Source of the DNA: Bauldia litoralis
GTDB lineage: Bacteria; Pseudomonadota; Alphaproteobacteria; Rhizobiales; Kaistiaceae
Assembly: GCA_945882315.1 (NCBI GenBank)
Contig: CAMCWB010000035.1
Location: forward strand, 1 to 40,028
Direction of reading: 5' to 3'
DNA: 40,028 nucleotides
Both the position numbers and the translations under genes were made by a program. Positions within the stretch are counted from its first letter, which is position 1. Every line of letters begins with the position of its first letter. Under the pieces are notes generated by a model. It searched no databases. It saw only the letters and a program-made list of their open reading frames with translations, and was not told the DNA's origin. Below, in pieces: positions 32,657 through 40,028 of the stretch.

Positions 32657-32770
32657 TTAGCCGGCTGGTATAATTGTTCCGGGTGGTCGCGCAAGCGATT
32701 TCGCCCGGTCTTGTTAGTTTCACCCGGGGCCGCTAATCAGGTTTTAACGACGGCCAAGAGAACGGTTCCC

Positions 32771-33442
32771 ATGGAAGATTTCGCCAGCGCCCGCATCAAG
32801 ATGGTCGACTCGCAGATCAGGACCGTGGACGTCACCGACTACGATATCCTGGCGGCGATGGGCGATATCCCGCGCGAGCGCTTCGTGCCGGCGCGGATGA
32901 AGCAGCTTGCCTATATCGACGAGGACATCCTCATCAAGGAAGCCGGCGCCGGCGTTCCGGCCCGCTATTTGATGGAACCCGGTCCGCTGGCCCGCCTGCT
33001 GCAACTGGCCGAGGTCGGCCCGGCCGATATCGTCCTCGATATCGGCTGCGGCACCGGCTACGCGACGGCAGTCCTCGGGCGGCTGGCCAATTCGGTCCTC
33101 GCCGTCGAGTGCGATCCCGACCTTGCCGCGGCCGCAAGCCAGACCCTCGTCGACCTCGGCATCGCCAATGCGGCGGTCGTCACCGGGCCGCTCGAGGCGG
33201 GCTATCCCTCGGAGGGGCCGTTCGACGTGATTTTCGTCGGGGGCGCTATGGAAGTGGTTCCCGAGACGCTTTTGCCGCAGCTCAAGGAAGGCGGGCGCCT
33301 CGTTGGCGTGGTCGGTTATGGCCAATCCGCCGTGGCGACGCTCTTCACGCGCAGTGGCGGCGAAGTCGGCCGCCGCATCGGCTTCAACGCCCATGTTCGT
33401 CCGCTGCCCGGCTTCGAGCGTCCCAAGACATTCGTTTTCTGA
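32771..33442 (+). CDS. protein-L-isoaspartate O-methyltransferase family protein
   Basis: A 223-residue SAM-dependent methyltransferase of the isoaspartate (PCMT) family, which methylates damaged isoaspartyl residues for repair. It opens MEDFASARIKMVDSQIRTVD, the alphaproteobacterial form. The SAM-binding glycine motif is VLDIGCGTGYATAVLG, and EGPFDVIFVGGAMEVVP follows. ATG 32771 is chosen over a TTG 60 bases upstream. The family's usual GPxxTISQP motif is replaced by AGAGVPARYLMEPG, as in the Rhizobiales group always found before tolC, so true repair activity is uncertain. Confidence 0.87.
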   Translation: MEDFASARIKMVDSQIRTVDVTDYDILAAMGDIPRERFVPARMKQLAYIDEDILIKEAGAGVPARYLMEPGPLARLLQLAEVGPADIVLDIGCGTGYATAVLGRLANSVLAVECDPDLAAAASQTLVDLGIANAAVVTGPLEAGYPSEGPFDVIFVGGAMEVVPETLLPQLKEGGRLVGVVGYGQSAVATLFTRSGGEVGRRIGFNAHVRPLPGFERPKTFVF

Positions 33443-33615
33443 GATAATCTCAATTGTGACGGTTGAACGGCTGGTGTTGTTTCGCAGTCGCAGCGGAGCG
33501 AATTCTGTTGCCCGATCGATTATCCGGGTTTGATCTGCGGATCGCCCGGCCTACATTGTGCGTTCCATGGGGTTTGCATTGCGGTCGCGTTCGGCGGCCC
33601 GGGGAAGCGGCGAGG

Positions 33616-34983
33616 GTGGGATTATTGCGTCAGCGTCGTCGAGTAGGGGCGATGGCCGGGCTTGCGGCCGCGCTCATTTTTGCGTCACCGGTGTCGGCCG
33701 CGACGCTGGTCGATGCCATGTCGTGGGCTTACACGAATAATCCGCAGCTCAACGCGGCGCGCGCCGCGCTGCGTGCGACGGACGAAGACGTGCCGCGCGC
33801 CAGATCCGGCTACCGGCCGTCGGTCTTCGCCAATGCCGATGCCGGCATCGATTATTCCGATTCGAGCAGCAGCGGCTCCAGTACCAGCTATCCGCGCGGC
33901 ATCGGCGTCACGATCGAGCAACCGCTCTTCCTCGGCTTCCGCACCAAGAATTCGGTGAAGGCCGCCGAGACCGCCGTGCTTGCCGGCCGGGAATCGCTCC
34001 GCAGCACCGAGCAGGACGTTCTCCTCGATGCCGTCGCCGCCTTCATGGATGTGGCCCAGGCACAGGCGATCGTCAGCCTGCGCTCGCAGAACCTCGATTT
34101 CCTCCGCGAGCAGGTCCGCGCCTCCAATGACCGCCTGAATGTCGGCGAGGGCACCCGGACCGACGTTGCCCAGACCAATGCCCGCCTCAGCCTCGGCGTA
34201 TCGGACTACAGCGCCGCCGTGGCGACGTTGGCCGCCGCCAACGCGACCTACCAGATGGTCGTCGGGCGGGCCCCCGACACGATCGGTGCGGTGAAATCGG
34301 TCGACGGGCTGATCCCGCGCACCCTCGATGCGGCGCTCAGCCTCGGCCACATCAACCATCCGGCCATCATCGCCGCGAACTACAATATCGACATCGCCTC
34401 CTTCAACGTGAAGGTCATCGAAGGCGAGTTCCTGCCGCGCGTCACGCTGGAAGGCGACGTCTCGCACCGTGACGGCAGCCAGCAGGGCGCCACCGATTCG
34501 GCCTCGATCGTCGGCCGGTTCAGCGTTCCGATCTACCAGGCCGGCGAGCCCGACGCGCGCGCCCGGCAGGCCAAGGAGACGCTGAGCCAGCGCCGCATCG
34601 AGCATGATCTGGCGCGCGACCAGGTCCGCCAGGCGGTTGTCGCCACCTGGAGCTCGCTCGAGGCGGCAAAGGCCCAGATCTCGGCCGCCGACGACCAGGT
34701 CTCGGCGCAGCAGCTGGTGCTCTCGGGCGTCACCGAGGAGCGCAATGTCGGCCAGCGGACGACCCTCGACGTTCTCGATTCGCAGCAGGACCTGATCGAA
34801 GCCCGGGTCTCGCAGGTGACGGCACGCCGCAATCGCGTCGTCGCCGCCTACAGCGTGCTGGCCGCGGTCGGCAATCTCGGCGCCGCCAAGCTCCGCCTTG
34901 CCGTCCAGCTCTACAATCCGAAAGAGCATCACCGGCAGGTCCGCGACAAATGGGGCGGCCTGCGCACGCCCGACGGCCGCTGA
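33616..34983 (+). CDS. tolC: TolC-family outer membrane channel protein
   Basis: About 455 residues of a TolC-type trimeric outer membrane channel for type I secretion and drug efflux. A signal peptide with a basic n-region (RQRRR) ends FASPVSAA. ATLVDAMSWAYTNNPQLNAA, RSGYRPSVFANADAG and the second repeat half (IDIASFNVKVIEGEFLPRV) are family features; NVGQRTTLDVLDSQQDL is the conserved second-repeat helix. GTG 33616 gives a good signal peptide; ATG 33652 is also possible, and the frame open to 33463 is not supported. A strong terminator follows. No pump genes are adjacent. Confidence 0.9.
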   Translation: MGLLRQRRRVGAMAGLAAALIFASPVSAATLVDAMSWAYTNNPQLNAARAALRATDEDVPRARSGYRPSVFANADAGIDYSDSSSSGSSTSYPRGIGVTIEQPLFLGFRTKNSVKAAETAVLAGRESLRSTEQDVLLDAVAAFMDVAQAQAIVSLRSQNLDFLREQVRASNDRLNVGEGTRTDVAQTNARLSLGVSDYSAAVATLAAANATYQMVVGRAPDTIGAVKSVDGLIPRTLDAALSLGHINHPAIIAANYNIDIASFNVKVIEGEFLPRVTLEGDVSHRDGSQQGATDSASIVGRFSVPIYQAGEPDARARQAKETLSQRRIEHDLARDQVRQAVVATWSSLEAAKAQISAADDQVSAQQLVLSGVTEERNVGQRTTLDVLDSQQDLIEARVSQVTARRNRVVAAYSVLAAVGNLGAAKLRLAVQLYNPKEHHRQVRDKWGGLRTPDGR

Positions 34984-34990
34984 GGCAAAT

Positions 34991-35020
34991 AACCCGGGGA
35001 GATCGCTGCCCCGGGTTTTT
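34991..35020 (+). terminator. Rho-independent terminator after tolC
   Basis: AACCCGGGG - AGATCGCTG - CCCCGGGTT followed by TTT: a 9-bp GC-rich stem with a short T run, eight bases after the tolC stop. Confidence 0.9.
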
Positions 35021-35111
35021 CACGCCTCTACGATTCAATTAGTGTCCGCTCTGTGAGAAGATTCAGTTCGGCGTGCGATTTGATTCGCGCGTGCGGACGG
35101 CGGAGACATGC

Positions 35112-35759
35112 ATGGCCAAGCCGAACCAAGTACCGGAATCCTCGATGGAGGAGATCCTCGCCTCGATCCGCAAGATCATCTCAGAGGACGAGGCCAAGCC
35201 GGCGCTGAGGCCGACGCTGGCGCCGCAGACTGCTCCGGCGCCGCGGCCGGCGAACAACGTCGCCCGCCTTTTCGGCGACGAGCCCGCGGAACTGTCCATC
35301 GGGCAAGAGGAAGAGCCGGTCGCAAGCGAGGCTTCCCGGCCCGACGAGACGCTGTCCGACGACGCGGCGGACGCGGATTCGGTCGATTCGACCCTGTCCT
35401 TTCCGCGCTGCCGGGAAGAGCCGGGGGATTCGGAGCCGGCGCCCGAGCGGACCCTGACGATGACCATCGAGCCGGCCGCCGCCGTCGAGGCCGCCTTGTC
35501 GGTGCCGGACTGGAAGCCGGCCGAGCCGCGGGCGCCCCTTAACCAGCCCTCGCTGCTGTCGCCGCGGGCCGATGCGGCCGTCACCTCGGCCTTCAATCAT
35601 CTGGCTGGCACGATCCTGGCCACCAATTCGCGGACGATCGAGCAGATGGCCGAGGACATGATGAGGCCGATGCTCAAGGATTGGCTGGACGACAACCTGC
35701 CGCCGCTGGTCGAGCGCCTCGTCCGCGAGGAGATCGAGCGGGTCTCGCGCCGCCGCTAG
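35112..35759 (+). CDS. popZ: polar organizing protein PopZ (DUF2497)
   Basis: A 215-residue PopZ-type scaffold that forms a condensate at the cell pole and anchors chromosome origin complexes and signalling proteins in alphaproteobacteria. The N terminus has the conserved partner-binding helix SSMEEILASIRKIISEDEA. The middle, about residues 30-145, is acidic, proline/alanine-rich and disordered. The C terminus has the oligomerisation helices TNSRTIEQMAEDMMRPMLKD and WLDDNLPPLVERLVREEIER. The ATG at 35112 gives MAKPNQVPESS; a frame 13 codons longer is less likely. Lies between tolC and valS, the usual Rhizobiales order. Confidence 0.92.
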   Translation: MAKPNQVPESSMEEILASIRKIISEDEAKPALRPTLAPQTAPAPRPANNVARLFGDEPAELSIGQEEEPVASEASRPDETLSDDAADADSVDSTLSFPRCREEPGDSEPAPERTLTMTIEPAAAVEAALSVPDWKPAEPRAPLNQPSLLSPRADAAVTSAFNHLAGTILATNSRTIEQMAEDMMRPMLKDWLDDNLPPLVERLVREEIERVSRRR

Positions 35760-35779
35760 TCACTCCCGGCCAACCGCTT

Positions 35780-35806
35780 CAAAGCGCCGGCTTTGCCGGC
35801 GCTTTG
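35780..35806 (+). terminator. hairpin after popZ
   Basis: CAAAGCGCCGGC - TTT - GCCGGCGCTTTG, a 12-bp perfect stem 20 bases past the popZ stop. The tail is GCGTTG, not a T run, so it is a weak terminator or a processing/stability hairpin. Confidence 0.6.
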
Positions 35807-35836
35807 CGTTGTGCCAAAGGTACAAAACTGTTGCTA

Positions 35837-35861
35837 GTTCACAGAATTGTTGACAGTGAAC
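35837..35861 (+). promoter_or_regulatory. inverted repeat in valS leader
   Basis: GTTCAC at 35837-35842 and GTGAAC at 35856-35861 are perfect inverted arms around 13 AT-rich bases, 25 bases before the valS ATG. It could be a protein-binding site or a leader hairpin near the ribosome-binding site. I see no T-box signature. Low confidence. Confidence 0.3.
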
Positions 35862-35886
35862 AGCCTTCTTTTGTCCGGGACCGGAA

Positions 35887-38583
35887 ATGCTCGATAAATC
35901 CTACGAAGCGGCGGCCGTCGAGCCGCGCATCTATGACGCCTGGGAGAAGGCCGGCGCCTTCAAGGCCGGGGCCGGTGCCAAGACCGGCGCCGAGACCTAT
36001 ACGATCGTCATTCCGCCGCCCAACGTCACCGGCTCGCTGCATATCGGGCACGCGCTGAACAACACGCTCCAGGACATCCTCGTCCGCTTCAACCGGATGA
36101 AGGGCAAGGACGTGCTCTGGCAGCCGGGCATGGACCATGCCGGCATTGCCACGCAGATGGTCGTCGAGCGCCAGATGATGGAGCGCCAGGAGCCCGACCG
36201 CCACGTCATCGGCCGCGAGAAATTCGTCGAGAAGGTCTGGTCGTGGAAAGCCGAATCCGGCGGCCTGATCATCAACCAGCTCAAGCGCCTCGGCTTCTCC
36301 TGCGACTGGAGCCGCGAGCGCTTCACCATGGACGAGGGCCTGTCGCGGGCCGTCGTCAAGGTCTTCGTCGAACTCTATCGCAAGGGCCTCATCTACAAGG
36401 ACAAGCGCCTTGTGAACTGGGACCCGAAGCTGCGCACCGCGATCTCCGACGTGGAGGTCCTGCAGGTCGAGACCAAGGGCCATCTCTGGCATTTCAAATA
36501 TCCGATCGAGGGCGAGCCCGGGCGGTTAATCACCGTCGCCACGACGCGGCCGGAGACCATGCTCGGCGATACCGGCGTCGCGGTGAACCCGAATGACGAG
36601 CGCTACAAGGACCTGGTCGGCAAGCATGTCATCCTGCCGCTGGTCGGCCGCCGGATCCGCATCGTTGCCGACGACTATGCCGATCCCGAGACCGGCTCCG
36701 GCGCGGTCAAGATCACCCCGGCGCACGACTTCAACGACTTCGAGGTCGGCCGCCGCCACGATCTGCCGATGATCAACATCCTCGACACCGAGGCGAAGAT
36801 TGTCCTCCGTCCCAACCCCGATTTCGTCAAGGGCGTGCCCTACAGCGTCGAGATCGAGGATACGATCAACGCCCTGAACGGCCTCGACCGCTTCGCGGCG
36901 CGCAAGCTCGTCGTCGACATGCTGGTCGAGCGCGGCCTCGTCGAGAAGATCGAGGAGCATGTCCACGCCGTGCCGCATGGCGACCGCGGCGGCGTGGCGA
37001 TCGAGCCCTTCCTGACCGAGCAATGGTATGTCGACGCCAAGACCCTGGCGCGGCCAGCGATCGCCTCGGTCCGCGAAGGGCGGACCGTCTTCGTCCCGCA
37101 GAGCTGGGAGAAGACCTATTTCGAGTGGATGGAGAACATCCAGCCCTGGTGCGTTTCGCGCCAGCTCTGGTGGGGGCACCAGATCCCGGCCTGGTACGGG
37201 CCGGACGAGAAGGTCTTCGTTGCCTCCAGCGAGGAGGAGGCCCGCGCCGAAGCCCGCACGCATTATGGCCGCGACGTCGCACTGAGCCGCGACGAGGACG
37301 TCCTCGACACCTGGTTCTCGTCGGCGCTGTGGCCCTTCTCGACGCTCGGCTGGCCGGACAAGACCCCGGAGCTGGCGCTCTATTATCCGACCAACGCGCT
37401 GGTCACCGGCTTCGACATCATCTTCTACTGGGTTGCCCGGATGATGATGATGAGCCTGCATTTCATGGGCAAGGAGCCCTTCCGCGACGTCTACATGCAC
37501 GCCCTCGTCCGCGATGAGAAGGGCGCCAAGATGTCGAAGTCTAAGGGCAACGTCATCGACCCGCTCGAACTCGTCGACGAATACGGCGCCGACGCGCTGC
37601 GCTTCACGCTCGCCGCGATGGCGGCGCAGGGCCGCGACATCAAGCTCTCGACGAACCGCGTCGAGGGCTACCGCAATTTCGCGACCAAGCTCTGGAACGC
37701 CGCCCGCTTCGCCGAGCATTACGAATGCCAGGCGGTCGAAGGCTTCGATCCGGCGACCGCGACGGAGACGCTGAACCGCTGGATCGCCACCGAGGCAAGC
37801 CGCGCGACGCGCGAAGTGACCGAGGCGATCGAGGCCTACAGGTTCAACGAGGCGGCCGCCGCCGCCTACCGCTTCGTCTGGAACCTGACCTGCGACTGGT
37901 ATCTGGAACTGACCAAGCCGGTTCTGGCCGGCGAGGACGGGGCGGCCAAGGACGAAACGCGGGCGACCGTCGCCTGGCTGATGGGCCGCATCGTCGCGCT
38001 GCTCCACCCCTTCATGCCCTTCATCACCGAAGAGCTCTGGCCGCGTTTCGGCGGCAGGAAGCTTTTGGCGCTGTCCGCCTGGCCGCAGCCGGGATTCGAG
38101 GACGAGGCCGCCGCCGCCGAGATCAACTGGCTGGTCGGTGCCATTTCCGAGATCCGTTCCGTCCGCTCGGAAATGAACGTGCCCGCCTCCGCGATGGTGC
38201 CGCTCTCGGTGTCCGGCGCCTCCGAACTCACCCGGGCGCGGCTTGCCACCCATGATGTGGTGCTGCGTCGCCTCGCCCGGATCGAGTCGGTCGGCATCGG
38301 TGCTGAGAGCCTCAAGGGCGCCGTGCAGCTGCACGTCGGCGAGGCGACCTTCTCGCTGCCGCTCGGCAGCGTCATCGACCTCACCGCCGAGCGCGCCCGG
38401 CTCACCAAGGAGCTCGATCGGGTCGCGAAGGAGATCGCCAAGATCGATGCCAAGCTCACCAACGCCCAGTTCCTCGCCAAGGCGCCGGCCGAGGTCGTCG
38501 ACGAGCAGATGGAACGCCGCGCCGAGGCGGTAGCGCTGCGCGAGAAGATGGACGCCGGCCTACGCCGTCTGGCGGCGTCGTAG
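35887..38583 (+). CDS. valS: valyl-tRNA synthetase
   Basis: An 898-residue class-I synthetase that charges tRNA-Val. The HIGH signature lies in PPPNVTGSLHIGHALNN near residue 50, and the KMSKS signature is GAKMSKSKGN near residue 548. The editing domain lies between, with TTRPETMLGDTGVAVNP and the GSGAVKITPAHDFND segment. WCVSRQLWWGHQIPAWY precedes KMSKS. The C-terminal tRNA-binding coiled coil starts near residue 835 (LTAERARLTKELDRVAKEIA). The gene is complete and essential; its codon use matches its neighbours. A 602-residue open frame on the opposite strand is a shadow. Confidence 0.98.
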   Translation: MLDKSYEAAAVEPRIYDAWEKAGAFKAGAGAKTGAETYTIVIPPPNVTGSLHIGHALNNTLQDILVRFNRMKGKDVLWQPGMDHAGIATQMVVERQMMERQEPDRHVIGREKFVEKVWSWKAESGGLIINQLKRLGFSCDWSRERFTMDEGLSRAVVKVFVELYRKGLIYKDKRLVNWDPKLRTAISDVEVLQVETKGHLWHFKYPIEGEPGRLITVATTRPETMLGDTGVAVNPNDERYKDLVGKHVILPLVGRRIRIVADDYADPETGSGAVKITPAHDFNDFEVGRRHDLPMINILDTEAKIVLRPNPDFVKGVPYSVEIEDTINALNGLDRFAARKLVVDMLVERGLVEKIEEHVHAVPHGDRGGVAIEPFLTEQWYVDAKTLARPAIASVREGRTVFVPQSWEKTYFEWMENIQPWCVSRQLWWGHQIPAWYGPDEKVFVASSEEEARAEARTHYGRDVALSRDEDVLDTWFSSALWPFSTLGWPDKTPELALYYPTNALVTGFDIIFYWVARMMMMSLHFMGKEPFRDVYMHALVRDEKGAKMSKSKGNVIDPLELVDEYGADALRFTLAAMAAQGRDIKLSTNRVEGYRNFATKLWNAARFAEHYECQAVEGFDPATATETLNRWIATEASRATREVTEAIEAYRFNEAAAAAYRFVWNLTCDWYLELTKPVLAGEDGAAKDETRATVAWLMGRIVALLHPFMPFITEELWPRFGGRKLLALSAWPQPGFEDEAAAAEINWLVGAISEIRSVRSEMNVPASAMVPLSVSGASELTRARLATHDVVLRRLARIESVGIGAESLKGAVQLHVGEATFSLPLGSVIDLTAERARLTKELDRVAKEIAKIDAKLTNAQFLAKAPAEVVDEQMERRAEAVALREKMDAGLRRLAAS

Positions 38584-38604
38584 CTGTCGCATTACACGAC
38601 GATC

Positions 38605-38640
38605 CCGCAAGGCCGCCCGCGATCGACCGCGGCCTTGCGG
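38605..38640. terminator. bidirectional hairpin between valS and phoX
   Basis: CCGCAAGGCCGC pairs with GCGGCCTTGCGG: a 12-bp perfect stem with a 12-base loop in the short gap between two convergent genes. It lacks a T-tail on either side, so it may be a weak bidirectional terminator. Confidence 0.6.
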
Positions 38641-38659
38641 CGTTCACCGAGGGCAGATC

Positions 38660-40028
38660 TTATACGGCAATCTTGCCGCCGCCCTGCTTGGTGATCACGA
38701 CCACCGAAGGGCGAACCGGCATGTCGTCCTTGAAGTCCGGCCAGCGCGTCGAGAGATCCTCGTAGTAGGACGGGCGGCCGAAGGGCTCCCAGTCGTCGCC
38801 GCCATCGCCGGGATGCTGCACGGCCACGAACGCCGTCTGGTCGTCCGGCGTGAAGAGGGGACCGCACATCTCGGCTCCGACCGGCACGCGGAAGAACAGC
38901 TTGGACGTCGCGCGAGCATCGCCCTCGGTGTCCACGGCCCACAGGCCGTCGGTGCGCCCGGTGGCCTTTGGGCCTTGGCCATCGGTCGCCACCCAGAGGC
39001 GGCCGGCACTATCGACGGCGCAGTTGTCCGGCATGCCGAACCAGCCGTTCCTAGTCGTTTCGGTGGAGAAGGTTGCTCCGACTTCGGCCACGGAAGGATC
39101 GCCGCATTTCAGCAAGACTTCCCATTTGCCGGCGGTGGCCGCGAAGTCGCCGCCGTCCTCGATCATCTCGATGACGTGACCGAAGGCATTTTCGGCGCGC
39201 GGATTGGCGGCGTCGACCTGGTCGGCCTTGCGGCGCGTATTGTTGGTCAACATCAGATAGACCTTGCCGTTTACGCCGTTGGGCTGGATATCTTCCGGGC
39301 GGTCCATCTTGGTGGCGCCCAGGAGGTCGGCGGCTCGACGCGTTTCGATCAAGACGTCGGCCTGGCCGGCAAAACCGTTCTCTGCCGTCAGGGGGCCCTG
39401 GCCGTGGATGAGCGGCAGCCATTGCAGCGTGCCGTCCTCGGAAAATTTCGCCGCATAAAGCGTGCCCTCATCGAGCAGATCCATATTCGCGGCGCGGTCG
39501 GTTGGGCTGAACGTTCCCGCAGTTACGAATTTGTAGACATAGTCGAAGCGCTCGTCGTCGCCGAGATAGAAGACGACGCGGCCATCCCTGGCGACGATGG
39601 ATTCGGCGCCTTCGTGCTTGAAGCGCCCAAGGGCGGTGCGCTTCTTCGGGACTGAATTCGGGTCCATCACATCGACCTCCACGATCCAGCCGAAGCGATT
39701 GGGTTCGTTCGGCTCTTTGGAGAGATCGTAGCGGTCATGGAAATTCGCCCATTCATAGCCGCCTTCCGGCACGCCGTAGCGTTCGTAATTGGCGGCTTCC
39801 TTGTGCCCCGCGGGCAGTTCACCGGAGAAGTAGCCGTGGAAGTTCTCCTCGGCCATGACATAGGTGCCCCACGGCGTAACGGTGCCGTCGCTGGTCGTGT
39901 TGGAATTCGCGTGACGTGGCTCCGGCGTGGTGAAGGTATCGGTTCAGGCGGGCAGGTCAACCGGCTGATCGACGGGCTTGGTTGCGAGGGTCTGCCAACC
40001 GTCGATTTTGCGCATGACGATCTGTCCG
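38660..40028 (-). pseudogene. PhoX-family (DUF839) gene, 5' end outside window, in-frame TGA
   Basis: The C-terminal 456 codons of a PhoX-type phosphatase/DUF839 beta-propeller, usually exported and calcium/iron-dependent. Recognisable parts are TPWGTYVMAEENFHGYF, the propeller strands with KMDRPEDIQPNG, NGWFGMPDNCAVDSAGRLWV and CGPLFTPDDQTAFVAVQHPG. An ATG at 39856 lies inside the conserved TPWGTxxxxEENF block, so it is not the true start. Upstream in the same frame the reading is PRHANSN, then TDTFTTPE, then a TGA at 39944-39946, then open frame again (GWQTLATKPVDQPVDLPA) to the window edge. A nonsense mutation, a sequencing error or a separate start after the TGA are possible. Confidence 0.78.

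Noticed and set aside
36526-38334. 602-codon open frame on the minus strand opposite valS
   Set aside because: Shadow frame caused by high GC and codon bias of valS; no ribosome-binding site and low-complexity translation.

Overview
This high-GC window comes from an alphaproteobacterial chromosome, most likely Hyphomicrobiales (Rhizobiales). The evidence is the tRNA-Cys / isoaspartyl methyltransferase / TolC / PopZ / valS block at the right end, the aerobic-type cobalamin genes (cobN, cobO, cobW, cbtAB), dense NTGA gene overlaps and several families of palindromic repeats. The genus cannot be read from the sequence.

Left part (1-14.0 kb): mixed metabolism. It holds a dienelactone-hydrolase-like enzyme and a DUF6295-type small protein (+ strand). 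On the minus strand follow a DUF433/DUF5615 antitoxin-toxin-like pair, a lysophospholipase/HD-domain pair, a DrrAB-type ABC exporter whose ATPase gene carries an in-frame TAG, an orphan GAF histidine kinase, an M24 metallopeptidase-fold protein with a group-D flavin monooxygenase-like protein, three tandem carboxymuconolactone-decarboxylase-like paralogues, and a subtilisin-like protease paired with a serine hydrolase, neither with a signal peptide.

Centre (14.1-29.3 kb): a cobalamin locus. A cobalamin riboswitch leads a tightly packed operon, cbtB (58 aa) - cbtA - cobP - cobW - cobN - cobO - cobQ, for cobalt import, cobalt insertion, corrin adenosylation, amidation and nucleotide-loop activation. 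cbiB(cobD) and a BtuF-like binding protein run the other way. They are divergent from a BtuB-like receptor, a FecCD/BtuC permease and a BtuD ATPase, so synthesis and uptake sit side by side. Other pathway genes (precorrin methylases, cobST, cobV) are not in the window.

Right part (29.3-40 kb): a 46-aa secreted peptide, a peroxiredoxin, a cysteine-rich secreted protein, an acyltransferase-3 membrane protein, tRNA-Cys(GCA), protein-L-isoaspartate methyltransferase, a TolC-family channel, popZ, valS and a PhoX-family gene that runs off the window and is cut by an in-frame TGA.

Most striking point: one palindromic repeat family (two 27-bp inverted arms, each able to form its own CCCGGC-GAAA-GCCGGG hairpin) occurs five times. 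Four copies lie inside reading frames of the cobalamin operon (cbtA, cobN twice, cobQ) and are translated in frame as about 23-35 extra residues, at positions that look like loops or linkers. This resembles the protein-coding palindromic elements known from Rickettsia. Two otherwise intact genes (drrA, phoX) each contain a single in-frame nonsense codon.
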